Origin: Pacificoceanicola sp049341065
GTDB taxonomy: Bacteria > Pseudomonadota > Alphaproteobacteria > Rhodobacterales > Rhodobacteraceae
Assembly: GCF_049341065.1 (NCBI RefSeq)
Contig: NZ_JBMPIX010000001.1
Location: 186,001-250,000, forward strand
DNA: 64,000 bases
Direction of reading: 5' to 3'
A program made the position numbers and the translations under genes. The notes under the pieces are model-generated. The model saw only the letters and a program-made list of their open reading frames with translations, had not been told where the DNA came from and ran no database searches. Below, in pieces: positions 17,545 through 25,500 of the stretch. Position 1 is the first letter of the stretch. Every line of letters begins with the position of its first letter.

Positions 17545-18009
17545 ATGAAGTTAAGCACAAAGGGGCGGTATGCCATGGTCGCGCTGACCGATATCGCGCT
17601 GCAAGCCGATGGCTCTTTGGTGACGCTGGGCGATATCTCGAAGCGTCAGGACATCTCGTTGCCTTACCTTGAGCAGCTTTTTGTCAAGCTGCGCCGCGCT
17701 GGTCTGGTGGATTCGGTGCGCGGGCCGGGGGGCGGTTATCGGCTGGCGCGCTCGACCAGCGACATCCGCGTCGTGGATGTTTTGGCGGCGGTCGATGAGA
17801 CCGTGGATGCCATGCACAAAGGCGCCGGAGCCTCGGGCGGGGCGTCGGGATCGCGGGCACAATCGCTGTCGAACCGCCTGTGGCAAAGCCTGTCCGCGCA
17901 GGTATACGTGTTTTTGCACCAAACGCGACTGTCGGATGTGGTGGACAACACGCTTGCCCCTTGTCCGGCTGTGCCCTCGATCTTTTCGGTGGTCGACGAT
18001 GATCGGTGA
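17545..18009 (+). CDS. iscR: Rrf2-family Fe-S regulator IscR
   Basis: This transcription factor senses Fe-S status and controls the suf operon it heads. The 154-residue protein has the Rrf2 winged-helix N-terminus (MKLSTKGRYAMVALTDIALQ, then ISLPYLEQLFVKLRRAGLV and GPGGGYRLAR). The cluster loop that holds three cysteines and a histidine in E. coli IscR has none of those cysteines here (AMHKGAGASGGASGSRAQ). The only cysteine is C140 near the C-terminus. A single-cysteine IscR is described for Rhodobacter sphaeroides. ATG 17545 is chosen over the upstream in-frame TTG at 17506 because the conserved domain begins there. Confidence 0.9.
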   Translation: MKLSTKGRYAMVALTDIALQADGSLVTLGDISKRQDISLPYLEQLFVKLRRAGLVDSVRGPGGGYRLARSTSDIRVVDVLAAVDETVDAMHKGAGASGGASGSRAQSLSNRLWQSLSAQVYVFLHQTRLSDVVDNTLAPCPAVPSIFSVVDDDR

Positions 18010-18069
18010 CGCTGCCGGGCCTTGTGAAACCATTGGGACAAGGGCGGCGTTGGTCCAAAGGGGGATTGG

Positions 18070-19113
18070 ATGAGCCGGGTCTATCTGGATTGGAATGCCA
18101 CCGCCCCGCTTCGGCAAGAAGCGCGGGAAGCGATGATTGCGGCCATGGATCTGGTGGGCAACCCGTCGTCGGTCCATGCCGAAGGGCGCGCCGCCAAGGG
18201 TTTGGTTGAACGCGCCCGCGCGCAGGTCGCCACGGCCTTTGGCGCCGACGGTGCGGATGTGATTTTCGTGTCGGGGGCGACCGAGGCAGCGGCTTTGGCC
18301 TGTGCGGGGCGCGGGCTGCTGGGCGCGGATATCGAGCATGACGCCGTCGTCGCCTGGATCGAATCGAGTTTACCTGTGGACCAGATGGGGCACGTTTCGG
18401 TGACTGCACCCGAGCGAACAGCTTTGCAGGCCGCCAATTCCGAGACCGGAGTGGTGCAGGATCTGCCGCAGGGTTTGGCCGTGGTCGATGCCACCCAGGC
18501 CTTTGGCAAGCTGCCGGTGGCGTTCAACTGGATGGGCTGCGAGATGGCCTTGCTCTCGGCCCATAAACTGGGCGGGCCCAAGGGCATCGGCGCTCTGGTG
18601 ATCAAGCGCGGCACCGATCTGGCGGCGCAAATCAAGGGCGGCGGGCAGGAAATGGGGCGTCGATCTGGCACCGAAAACGTCATCGGTATTGCCGGATTCG
18701 GCGCTGCTGCCGAGGCTGCGGCGCGTGATATGGATGCCGGAGTTTGGGGGCGTGTGGCAGAACTTAGAAATATTCTAGAAAAAGCTATTGAGGCTTCTGC
18801 TAAAGAGACTATTTTTGTCGGGAAATCTGCGGTGCGACTCCCGAACACTTCTTGTTTTGCGCTTCCGGGCTGGAAGGGCGAGACACAGGTGATGCAGATG
18901 GACCTTGCGGGCTTTGCCATCAGCGCCGGGTCTGCCTGCTCAAGCGGCAAGGTCCGGGCAAGCCGGGTGATGCGCGCCATGGGATACGACGACACGGTGG
19001 CCAGCAGCGCCATCCGGGTGAGCCTTGGGCCATCCACCACCGAGGACGAAATCCTGCGCTTCGCGGAAGCATGGGCTCAGAAATACCAAAGGCACCGTGC
19101 GCGGGTAGCCTGA
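18070..19113 (+). CDS. Cysteine desulfurase, NifS/IscS-like (group I)
   Basis: This PLP enzyme releases sulfur from cysteine as a protein persulfide for Fe-S assembly. In the 347-residue protein the PLP lysine is K166 (SAHKLGGPKG), and the catalytic cysteine is C290 in the mobile loop SAGSACSSG, typical of group I enzymes. It is somewhat shorter than IscS (about 400 residues). It lies second in the operon, between iscR and sufB, while a group II enzyme (SufS) closes the operon. Confidence 0.9.
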   Translation: MSRVYLDWNATAPLRQEAREAMIAAMDLVGNPSSVHAEGRAAKGLVERARAQVATAFGADGADVIFVSGATEAAALACAGRGLLGADIEHDAVVAWIESSLPVDQMGHVSVTAPERTALQAANSETGVVQDLPQGLAVVDATQAFGKLPVAFNWMGCEMALLSAHKLGGPKGIGALVIKRGTDLAAQIKGGGQEMGRRSGTENVIGIAGFGAAAEAAARDMDAGVWGRVAELRNILEKAIEASAKETIFVGKSAVRLPNTSCFALPGWKGETQVMQMDLAGFAISAGSACSSGKVRASRVMRAMGYDDTVASSAIRVSLGPSTTEDEILRFAEAWAQKYQRHRARVA

Positions 19114-19129
19114 CCGAGAGGAAACGCGA

Positions 19130-20671
19130 ATGAAAATTCTGGATGAAGTCAACGTCAAGGAAGGCGTCGATCAGGAAACTGTGGATGCCGTCAAATCCGC
19201 TGGCCAGTACAAGCACGGCTGGAACACCGAGATCGAGATGGAATATGCCCCCAAAGGGCTGTCCGAAGATATCGTGCGCCTGATCTCGGACAAGAACGAA
19301 GAGCCGGAATGGATGACCGAGTGGCGTCTGGCCGCCTTTGACCGTTGGAAGAAAATGACCGAGCCGAAGTGGGCGATGGTTGAGTACCCCGAGATCGATT
19401 TTCAGAACCAGTATTACTATGCGCGTCCGAAATCGATGATGGAAAAGCCCAAGTCGCTGGATGACGTCGATCCCAAGCTGCTGGAAACCTATGCAAAGCT
19501 GGGGATTCCGCTGAAGGAACAGATGATCCTTGCCGGTGTCGAAGGCGCGGATGCCGCGCCTGCCGAGGCCCGCGTGGGCGGCGGAGAAGAGCGCCGCGTG
19601 GCGGTTGATGCGGTTTTTGACTCGGTTTCGGTTGGTACGACCTTTCAGAAGGAACTGAAGGCGGCGGGTGTCATCTTTTGTTCCATCTCCGAGGCGATCC
19701 GCGAGCACCCCGAACTGGTCAAGAAGTACCTTGGCAGCGTCGTACCGGTGTCGGACAACTTCTATGCCACTCTGAACAGCGCGGTCTTTTCGGATGGCTC
19801 GTTTGTCTACGTGCCGCCGGGCGTGCGCTGCCCGATGGAGCTGTCGACCTATTTCCGCATCAACGCCGAGAACACCGGCCAGTTCGAGCGGACTTTGATC
19901 ATCGCCGACAAGGGCAGCTATGTGTCCTACCTCGAAGGGTGCACCGCGCCCCAGCGCGACACCGCGCAATTGCATGCGGCGGTGGTGGAAATCATCATCG
20001 AAGAAGACGCCGAGGTGAAATATTCCACCGTTCAGAACTGGTACCCTGGCGATGAAAACGGCAAGGGCGGCATCTACAACTTTGTCACCAAGCGCGCTGA
20101 TTGCCGCGGTGATCGGGCCAAGGTGATGTGGACGCAGGTTGAAACCGGATCGGCTGTGACGTGGAAATACCCGTCCTGCATCCTGCGCGGCAACGAATCT
20201 CAGGGCGAGTTCTATTCCATCGCCATCGCCAACAATCACCAGCAGGCCGACACAGGCACCAAGATGATCCATCTGGGCAAAGATACGCGGTCGCGCATCG
20301 TTTCGAAGGGGATCAGTGCAGGGGTGGCGCAGAACACCTATCGCGGGCTGGTGTCGATGCACCCCAAGGCGAAGAATTCGCGCAACTATACCCAGTGCGA
20401 CAGCCTGCTGATCGGCGACAAATGCGGGGCGCATACGGTGCCGTATATCGAGGTCAAGAACAACAGCAGCCGGGTGGAGCACGAAGCGACGACGTCGAAG
20501 GTCGACGACGACCAGCTGTTCTATTGCCGCCAGCGTGGCATGGACGAAGAAGAGGCCGTCGCGCTTGTGGTCAACGGGTTCTGCCGCGAAGTGCTTCAGG
20601 CCTTGCCGATGGAATTCGCTATGGAGGCGCAGCAATTGGTAGCCATCTCGCTGGAAGGATCGGTGGGATAA
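19130..20671 (+). CDS. sufB: Fe-S assembly scaffold protein SufB
   Basis: SufB is the scaffold subunit of the SufBC2D complex, on which clusters are built in the cytoplasm. The 513-residue product is family-typical: KHGWNTEIEMEYAPKG near the start, FYATLNSAVFSDGSFVYVPPGVRCPMELSTYFRIN, and SYVSYLEGCTAPQRD in the beta-helical core. The C-terminus includes CDSLLIGDKCGAHTVPYIEVKNNSSRVEHEATTSKV, with the conserved cysteine and the functional Glu/His region. A GAGAGGAAAC ribosome site precedes ATG 19130. Confidence 0.97.
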   Translation: MKILDEVNVKEGVDQETVDAVKSAGQYKHGWNTEIEMEYAPKGLSEDIVRLISDKNEEPEWMTEWRLAAFDRWKKMTEPKWAMVEYPEIDFQNQYYYARPKSMMEKPKSLDDVDPKLLETYAKLGIPLKEQMILAGVEGADAAPAEARVGGGEERRVAVDAVFDSVSVGTTFQKELKAAGVIFCSISEAIREHPELVKKYLGSVVPVSDNFYATLNSAVFSDGSFVYVPPGVRCPMELSTYFRINAENTGQFERTLIIADKGSYVSYLEGCTAPQRDTAQLHAAVVEIIIEEDAEVKYSTVQNWYPGDENGKGGIYNFVTKRADCRGDRAKVMWTQVETGSAVTWKYPSCILRGNESQGEFYSIAIANNHQQADTGTKMIHLGKDTRSRIVSKGISAGVAQNTYRGLVSMHPKAKNSRNYTQCDSLLIGDKCGAHTVPYIEVKNNSSRVEHEATTSKVDDDQLFYCRQRGMDEEEAVALVVNGFCREVLQALPMEFAMEAQQLVAISLEGSVG

Positions 20672-20677
20672 TCGCGA

Positions 20678-20697
20678 AGGCGGGGGCAGCCCCGCCT
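20678..20697. terminator. Intra-operon hairpin after sufB
   Basis: AGGCGGGG-GCAG-CCCCGCCT is a perfect eight-pair stem six bases after the sufB stop. No U-run follows. It may be an mRNA-stability or attenuation element that keeps sufB expression above that of the genes behind it. Confidence 0.45.
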
Positions 20698-20716
20698 GAC
20701 GAAAAGGGGCCGCGCG

Positions 20717-20908
20717 ATGTTCGCTGAGGCAATTCATCAGACAGCCGGGATCGGTGTCGGCGTCTTTGTCGGCACCTTGATCGGCTTTGGCCTGCGGGCA
20801 CGGTCCGGCAAGACTGACGGTCTGGTGCAGGGATCTGTCTGGAAGACCGCCGTACTGGTTGGCTTTGCGGCTTGGCTGGTGGCGGCCGTCGTTGCGGGAG
20901 TGATGTAA
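20717..20908 (+). CDS. Small membrane protein (63 aa)
   Basis: Two hydrophobic helices (about 10-25 and 42-62) flank a short polar loop RARSGKTDG. It starts at ATG 20717 with AAAAGGGG upstream and is followed one base later by another small membrane gene. The glycine-rich first helix (TAGIGVGVFVGTLIGFGL) is unlike a signal peptide. It lies inside the suf operon; no function can be assigned. Confidence 0.6.
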   Translation: MFAEAIHQTAGIGVGVFVGTLIGFGLRARSGKTDGLVQGSVWKTAVLVGFAAWLVAAVVAGVM

Positions 20909-20909
20909 G

Positions 20910-21086
20910 ATGGCTTGGGCGGTGTTGATGACCTCGGTTGTGACGGGCGTGTTCTGCGCGCTGTTCGCTCTGGTCGTGGATGCCGTGACCGAGGCGCTGC
21001 CGATGAGCGCGGCCATTGCCCTGGCTTTCCTGTCGGGATTTCTGGGCAGCCTCTTTGCGCAGATCATTCTGGGGCGCCGTGGATGA
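20910..21086 (+). CDS. Very small membrane protein (58 aa)
   Basis: ATG 20910 to TGA 21086 reads MAWAVLMTSVVTGVFCALFA at the N-terminus, an acidic link (VDAVTEALP) and a second helix ending QIILGRRG. It begins one base after the preceding small gene, and its ATGA overlaps the FkbM methyltransferase start at 21083. That spacing argues it is translated. Like its neighbour it has two membrane helices, so the pair may work together. Confidence 0.55.
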   Translation: MAWAVLMTSVVTGVFCALFALVVDAVTEALPMSAAIALAFLSGFLGSLFAQIILGRRG

Positions 21087-21766
21087 TGCAGCAGGTCACG
21101 GCTCATATCGAGGGGCGGGATTTCGTCTTTCACCTCAACGCCGAAGGTTGCCCGATTCAGGGGCGTCACCGGGTGGGCAAGTTCTATGAACGCGCTGATC
21201 TGGACCGGCTTGCAGGGATTGTGCCCAAGGGTGCGCATGTGATCGACGTGGGGGCCAATGTCGGCAACCATGCGCTCTATTTCGCGACGCTCATGGGCGC
21301 GGCCAAGGTGACCTGTATCGAGCCGAACCCGCAGGCGATCGAGGCCCTGCGCGCCAATGTGCAGGCCAACGGGCTGGGTGATGTCATTGATCTGGGCGCA
21401 CTTGGCATCGGGCTTTCGGATCGCGCCGAGGGCGGCTTTGCCGTGCACAGCCGTGGCAAGAACCTTGGTGCGGCCCAATTGAAAAAGGGCGGCGATATCG
21501 AGGTTCACCGGGGTGACGATCTGTTCACGGGCGAGCAGGTTGACCTGATCAAGATCGACGTCGAAGGCATGGAAATGCTTGTGCTTTCCGGGTTTGAGGC
21601 GGTGATCTCGGCGCAGCGTCCTGCGCTGTTTGTCGAGGTCGATGTGGAAAATGACGCGGCTTTCAAAGACTGGTGCCGTACACATGGCTACGCTGTCATT
21701 TTCGAAGCCAAGCATCAGCAGGCCAACGCAAATTACTTGGTTCAGTTCGAGGGAGGGCGCGCATGA
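21083..21766 (+). CDS. FkbM family methyltransferase
   Basis: A SAM-dependent O-methyltransferase of the FkbM type, 227 residues. The SAM-binding motif I is VIDVGANVG (53-61). CIEPNPQAIEAL follows at the acidic ribose-binding position, with the family's KIDVEGMEMLVLSGFE block in the C-terminal half. FkbM proteins usually methylate sugars or secondary metabolites; the target here is unknown. ATG 21083 (with a second ATG at 21086) overlaps the preceding stop, and the stop overlaps the next start. Confidence 0.82.
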   Translation: MMQQVTAHIEGRDFVFHLNAEGCPIQGRHRVGKFYERADLDRLAGIVPKGAHVIDVGANVGNHALYFATLMGAAKVTCIEPNPQAIEALRANVQANGLGDVIDLGALGIGLSDRAEGGFAVHSRGKNLGAAQLKKGGDIEVHRGDDLFTGEQVDLIKIDVEGMEMLVLSGFEAVISAQRPALFVEVDVENDAAFKDWCRTHGYAVIFEAKHQQANANYLVQFEGGRA

Positions 21767-22359
21767 ACGATACCATTACGCGCCCGGAGCTGACCCTGCC
21801 GGAGGCCGAGGCCGCACTGCTGCACGCCGCCTATGAAAAGGCCGATGTGATCCTGGAATATGGCTCGGGTGGGTCAACGGTCATGGCGTCGGAAATGCCC
21901 GGAAAATCGGTGTTTTCGGTGGAATCCGACAAGGATTGGGCCTTGATGATGCGCGGCTATATGGCCGCCAACCAGCCTGCCTCGGGCACCGAGGTGGATA
22001 TCATCTGGTCGGACATCGGCGCTACGAAAGAGTGGGGGCACCCCGTCGATCACAGCGAATTTCAGCGCTATCCCCGTTACGCGCTGGAGGTCTGGGGGCT
22101 GCCTGAATTCAAACAGCCGGACGTGGTGCTGGTTGATGGCCGCTTTCGCCAAGCCTGCGCGCTGTCAGCGGCCTTTCTGTCGAAAAAGCCTGTCGAGGTC
22201 TTCTTTGACGACTATGTGCAACGCAAACATTATCACCGGGTCGAGGAATTCCTCGGCTCTCCGAAGATCACCGGGCGCATGGCGCAATTCCATGTGACCC
22301 CGCAAGCCATTCCGCCCGAGCGCCTGCTCTGGCTGGTCAACTTCATGCTGCGGCCCTGA
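21763..22359 (+). CDS. Class I SAM-methyltransferase-fold protein of unknown function
   Basis: A 198-residue soluble protein. VILEYGSGGSTVMASEMPGKSVFSVESDKDW at about residues 29-59 resembles a Rossmann methyltransferase motif I with the following acidic strand. DVVLVDGRFRQACAL is like the motif IV region of sugar or glycosyl-linked enzymes. It overlaps the FkbM gene by four bases and ends 27 bases before sufC. It may act on the same substrate as its neighbour, which is inference. Confidence 0.62.
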   Translation: MNDTITRPELTLPEAEAALLHAAYEKADVILEYGSGGSTVMASEMPGKSVFSVESDKDWALMMRGYMAANQPASGTEVDIIWSDIGATKEWGHPVDHSEFQRYPRYALEVWGLPEFKQPDVVLVDGRFRQACALSAAFLSKKPVEVFFDDYVQRKHYHRVEEFLGSPKITGRMAQFHVTPQAIPPERLLWLVNFMLRP

Positions 22360-22386
22360 GCCGCGCCAAGGACAAGGGAAAGAAAC

Positions 22387-23142
22387 ATGCTGGAAATCAA
22401 GAACCTGCACGTCAAACTTGAAGACGAGGACAAGCAAATCCTCAAAGGTGTGAACCTGACCGTCGAGACCGGCCAAGTGCACGCGATCATGGGGCCGAAC
22501 GGGTCGGGGAAATCGACGCTGTCTTATGTGTTGTCCGGCAAGGACGGCTATGAAGTCACCGAAGGCAGCGCCACTTTGCTGGGCGAAGAGCTGCTGGATA
22601 TGGAGGCCGAGGAGCGCGCTGCCGCCGGTCTGTTCCTTGCTTTCCAATACCCGGTGGAAATCCCCGGCGTTGGCAACATGACCTTCCTGCGCACTGCGGT
22701 GAACGCGCAGCGCAAGGCGCGCGGCCAAGAGGAAATGTCCGCCGCCGAGTTCCTCAAAGAGATCCGCGCCAAGGCCAAGGATCTGAAGATCGACGCGGAT
22801 ATGCTGAAACGCCCGGTCAACGTCGGCTTTTCGGGTGGTGAAAAGAAGCGCAACGAAATCCTGCAGATGGCCATGCTGGAACCCAAGATGTGTATCCTGG
22901 ACGAGACCGACTCGGGTCTTGACGTGGACGCGATGAAGCTGGTGGCCGACGGCGTGAACGCGCTGCGCAGCGAAGGGCGCTCCTTTCTGGTGATCACCCA
23001 CTATCAGCGCCTGCTGGATCACATCAAACCCGACGTGGTGCACATCATGGCGAATGGCCGGATCATCAAGACCGGCGGCCCTGAGTTGGCGCTTGAAGTC
23101 GAAAATGAAGGCTATGCAGATCTGATGTCGGAGAACGCATAA
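22387..23142 (+). CDS. sufC: Fe-S assembly ATPase SufC
   Basis: This ABC-type ATPase drives conformational change in SufBC2D. The 251-residue protein has Walker A GPNGSGKST, the signature region FSGGEKKRNEI, Walker B CILDETDSGLD and the switch histidine in LVITHYQRLL. It is a soluble ABC ATPase without membrane partner. Its stop codon overlaps the sufD start by one base. Confidence 0.97.
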   Translation: MLEIKNLHVKLEDEDKQILKGVNLTVETGQVHAIMGPNGSGKSTLSYVLSGKDGYEVTEGSATLLGEELLDMEAEERAAAGLFLAFQYPVEIPGVGNMTFLRTAVNAQRKARGQEEMSAAEFLKEIRAKAKDLKIDADMLKRPVNVGFSGGEKKRNEILQMAMLEPKMCILDETDSGLDVDAMKLVADGVNALRSEGRSFLVITHYQRLLDHIKPDVVHIMANGRIIKTGGPELALEVENEGYADLMSENA

Positions 23143-24419
23143 TGGCTGTGACGCAACCGAAAACCGATGCCACCGAGGCGCGGATCGCGGCGCTGACCCT
23201 GCCAACTGGCGGTTGGTCTGCCCCCGCCCGCAAAGAGGCGCTGGCGCGGCTGCGTGCCATGGGTCTGCCGGGCGCGCGCGATGAATACTGGAAATACACC
23301 CGTCCCGAGACCCTGATCTCGGCCGAGGTGCCCAAAGCTTCGCTGTTTGACGGGGAGGAAACGCCGATCTTCGACGGTGTCGATCGCCTGAAGGTCGTCT
23401 TTGTCGATGGCGTTTTTGACGCCGAAGCCTCGGACGATCTGAGCCTTGAGGGGCTCAGCATCGACCGTCTGGCCGATGCCCCCGATATCCATTGGGCCAA
23501 GGATATTTACGGCGTGTTGGAGAGCAACGGCCAAACACCCGTTGACCGTCCGCTTGCCGCGCTGAACACCGCCTTTGCAACCGACGGGTTGTTGATCCAT
23601 GTGACCGGGAAGGTCTCGAAACCGATCAATCTGATCTATCAGCACAAATCCGAAACCTCGGACGCGATGTTGCACCATGTTGTCAAGGTGGACACTGATG
23701 CCGAGGTGACGATCCTTGAAAACGGTCCCGCCGCCGCGCGCTTCAACAAGGTGATGGAGGTCGATATCGCAGATACCGGCACCCTGCATCACGTCCGCAC
23801 CCAAGGGCGCGATCACGAACGCCGCGCCGCCACGCATATCTTTGCGCGGCTGGGGGCAGAAAGCATCTTCAAGACCTTCACGCTGACCGCCAATGGTGTG
23901 ATGACGCGCAACGAATGCGTGGTTGAACTGACGGGCGATGATGCTGTGGCGCATATCGCTGGTGCCTGCATGGGCGATGGCGATTTCCACCACGACGACA
24001 CGGTTTTCATCACCCATGATGCGGTGAATTGCGAAAGCCGCCAGGTGTTCAAGAAAGTGCTTCGCAACGGCGCGACCGGTGTGTTCCAAGGCAAGATCCT
24101 TGTGAAGCCGGACGCCCAGAAAACCGACGGCTACCAGATCTCGCAAAGCCTTTTGTTGGATGATGACAGCCAGTTTCTGGCAAAGCCGGAACTGGAAATC
24201 TATGCCGACGATGTGGCCTGCTCGCATGGATCGACCTCTGGCGCGATCGACGAGGACAGCCTGTTCTACCTGCGCGCCCGCGGCATCCCGCGCGGCATCG
24301 CCGAGGACTTGATGGTCATCGCTTTTATTGCTGAAGCCGTTCAGGAGGTCGAAGACGAAAGCCTGCAAGAGGAAATCAACGCCCGTGTCGCGGCGTGGTT
24401 GGAGCGTCGGCGCGGCTGA
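23142..24419 (+). CDS. sufD: Fe-S assembly protein SufD
   Basis: A SufB paralogue and the other scaffold-interface subunit of SufBC2D. The 425-residue protein shows the N-terminal EYWKYTRPETL segment and the beta-helix core. Near the C-terminus are the conserved EIYADDVACSHGSTSGAIDEDSLFYLRARGI and the FIAEAVQEV end. The start ATG shares a base with the sufC stop, which implies translational coupling. Confidence 0.96.
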   Translation: MAVTQPKTDATEARIAALTLPTGGWSAPARKEALARLRAMGLPGARDEYWKYTRPETLISAEVPKASLFDGEETPIFDGVDRLKVVFVDGVFDAEASDDLSLEGLSIDRLADAPDIHWAKDIYGVLESNGQTPVDRPLAALNTAFATDGLLIHVTGKVSKPINLIYQHKSETSDAMLHHVVKVDTDAEVTILENGPAAARFNKVMEVDIADTGTLHHVRTQGRDHERRAATHIFARLGAESIFKTFTLTANGVMTRNECVVELTGDDAVAHIAGACMGDGDFHHDDTVFITHDAVNCESRQVFKKVLRNGATGVFQGKILVKPDAQKTDGYQISQSLLLDDDSQFLAKPELEIYADDVACSHGSTSGAIDEDSLFYLRARGIPRGIAEDLMVIAFIAEAVQEVEDESLQEEINARVAAWLERRRG

Positions 24420-24916
24420 TGCCTGTGACGCAGGACATCGTGGCCACCTACCGGGGGCCGGGCAAGGTTGTGTCGCGCCTGCTGGCGGCGGGTCCTCGGG
24501 AGGACCGGCTGCTGGCGATGCTGATGGCCGCCTGCGTGATCCTTTTCGTGGCGCGTTGGCCTGCTCTGGCGCGGCAAGCGCATCTGACCGGCGAAGAGCT
24601 GAACATGCTCTTGGGCGGCACCTTGCTGGCCACTGTTTTTCTTTTTCCCCTGCTGCTGTATTTCATCGCTTTTCTGGTTGGTGTGATCGGCAAACCTCTG
24701 GGCTGGCAAGGCAGCGGTTACGCGGCGCGGCTGGTGCTGTTCTGGGCGCTGCTTGCCTCAACGCCGCTGGTGTTGCTGAACGGATTGGTTGCCGGGTTCA
24801 TCGGGGCCGGGCCGGGACTGACCCTTGTCGGCGTTGTCTGGTTCGCTGTCTTCGCGTGGTTCTGGTGGCGGGGCATGGTGGCCGCGCATCGCTATGGCGC
24901 TGGGGTTGCCGCATGA
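24419..24916 (+). CDS. Integral membrane protein (Yip1-like)
   Basis: A 165-residue hydrophobic protein with about four transmembrane helices and short basic loops, beginning MPVTQDIVATYRGPGKVVSRLL. The start lies in a TGATG overlap with sufD, and the stop overlaps the next gene by four bases. The arrangement resembles the Yip1-domain family but the match is loose. The role in the suf operon is unknown. Confidence 0.6.
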   Translation: MPVTQDIVATYRGPGKVVSRLLAAGPREDRLLAMLMAACVILFVARWPALARQAHLTGEELNMLLGGTLLATVFLFPLLLYFIAFLVGVIGKPLGWQGSGYAARLVLFWALLASTPLVLLNGLVAGFIGAGPGLTLVGVVWFAVFAWFWWRGMVAAHRYGAGVAA

Positions 24917-25500
24917 CGCTCGAAGGGTTCCTGCGCCTGGCCCTGCAAACCGTGACCGCCCCGCGCGAGGTGGCGCGTTTGCTGCTGTCACTGCGCCTGC
25001 CGCGCGAGGCGCTGGTGCTGGGGTTTGCCCTTGTGGTGGTCGGCAATGCGCTGGTCTTTTCCGTGTCGCTGGTGCTGTCGCCGCCGAACGTGGCGCTTGG
25101 CCTGCTCGGCAATCCTTTGTCGTTGATGGCGATCCGGGCCGTGGTGCTGTTCGCTACCATCCTTTGTTTTACATGGGGCGGGCGGATGTTTGGCGGCACG
25201 GCACGCTTTCAGGACATGGCGCTATTGCTGATCTGGCTTCAGGCGCTCAGCGTTGCGGTTCAGGTTGTGTTCAGCCTCGTCTTGCCGCTGGCGCCGGGAT
25301 TGAGCAGCCTTTTGGTCTTTGCCGCCACGGCGGTAGGGGCCTATATCACCGTGAATTTCATCGACGAGGCACATGCGTTGGCCAGCGCGGGCAAGTCGGT
25401 CATGGTGATGATCTTCGGGCTGATCGCGATGGCAATCGGCCTTTCCATTCTACTGAGCCTTCTCGGGTTCACCCCAACCGGACTTACTGGATATGTATGA
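24913..25500 (+). CDS. Yip1 family integral membrane protein
   Basis: A 195-residue protein that starts MTLEGFLRLALQTVTAPREVARLLLSL, typical of bacterial Yip1-domain proteins. Five membrane helices follow, with the ARFQDMALLLIWLQAL region between them. It overlaps both its upstream neighbour (ATGA) and sufS (8 bases). Bacterial Yip1 proteins are poorly characterised. Its position between sufD and sufS hints at a link to metal or sulfur supply, which is inference only. Confidence 0.72.
   Translation: MTLEGFLRLALQTVTAPREVARLLLSLRLPREALVLGFALVVVGNALVFSVSLVLSPPNVALGLLGNPLSLMAIRAVVLFATILCFTWGGRMFGGTARFQDMALLLIWLQALSVAVQVVFSLVLPLAPGLSSLLVFAATAVGAYITVNFIDEAHALASAGKSVMVMIFGLIAMAIGLSILLSLLGFTPTGLTGYV

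Noticed and set aside
18920..21715. 931-codon open frame on the minus strand opposite sufB
   Set aside because: It is antisense to cysteine desulfurase, sufB and FkbM genes with clear homology. Long antisense frames are common in GC-rich coding DNA. The translation is rich in His, Arg and Gln and shows no domain.
23112..24368. 418-codon open frame opposite sufD
   Set aside because: Antisense shadow of sufD; no start signal or family motif.
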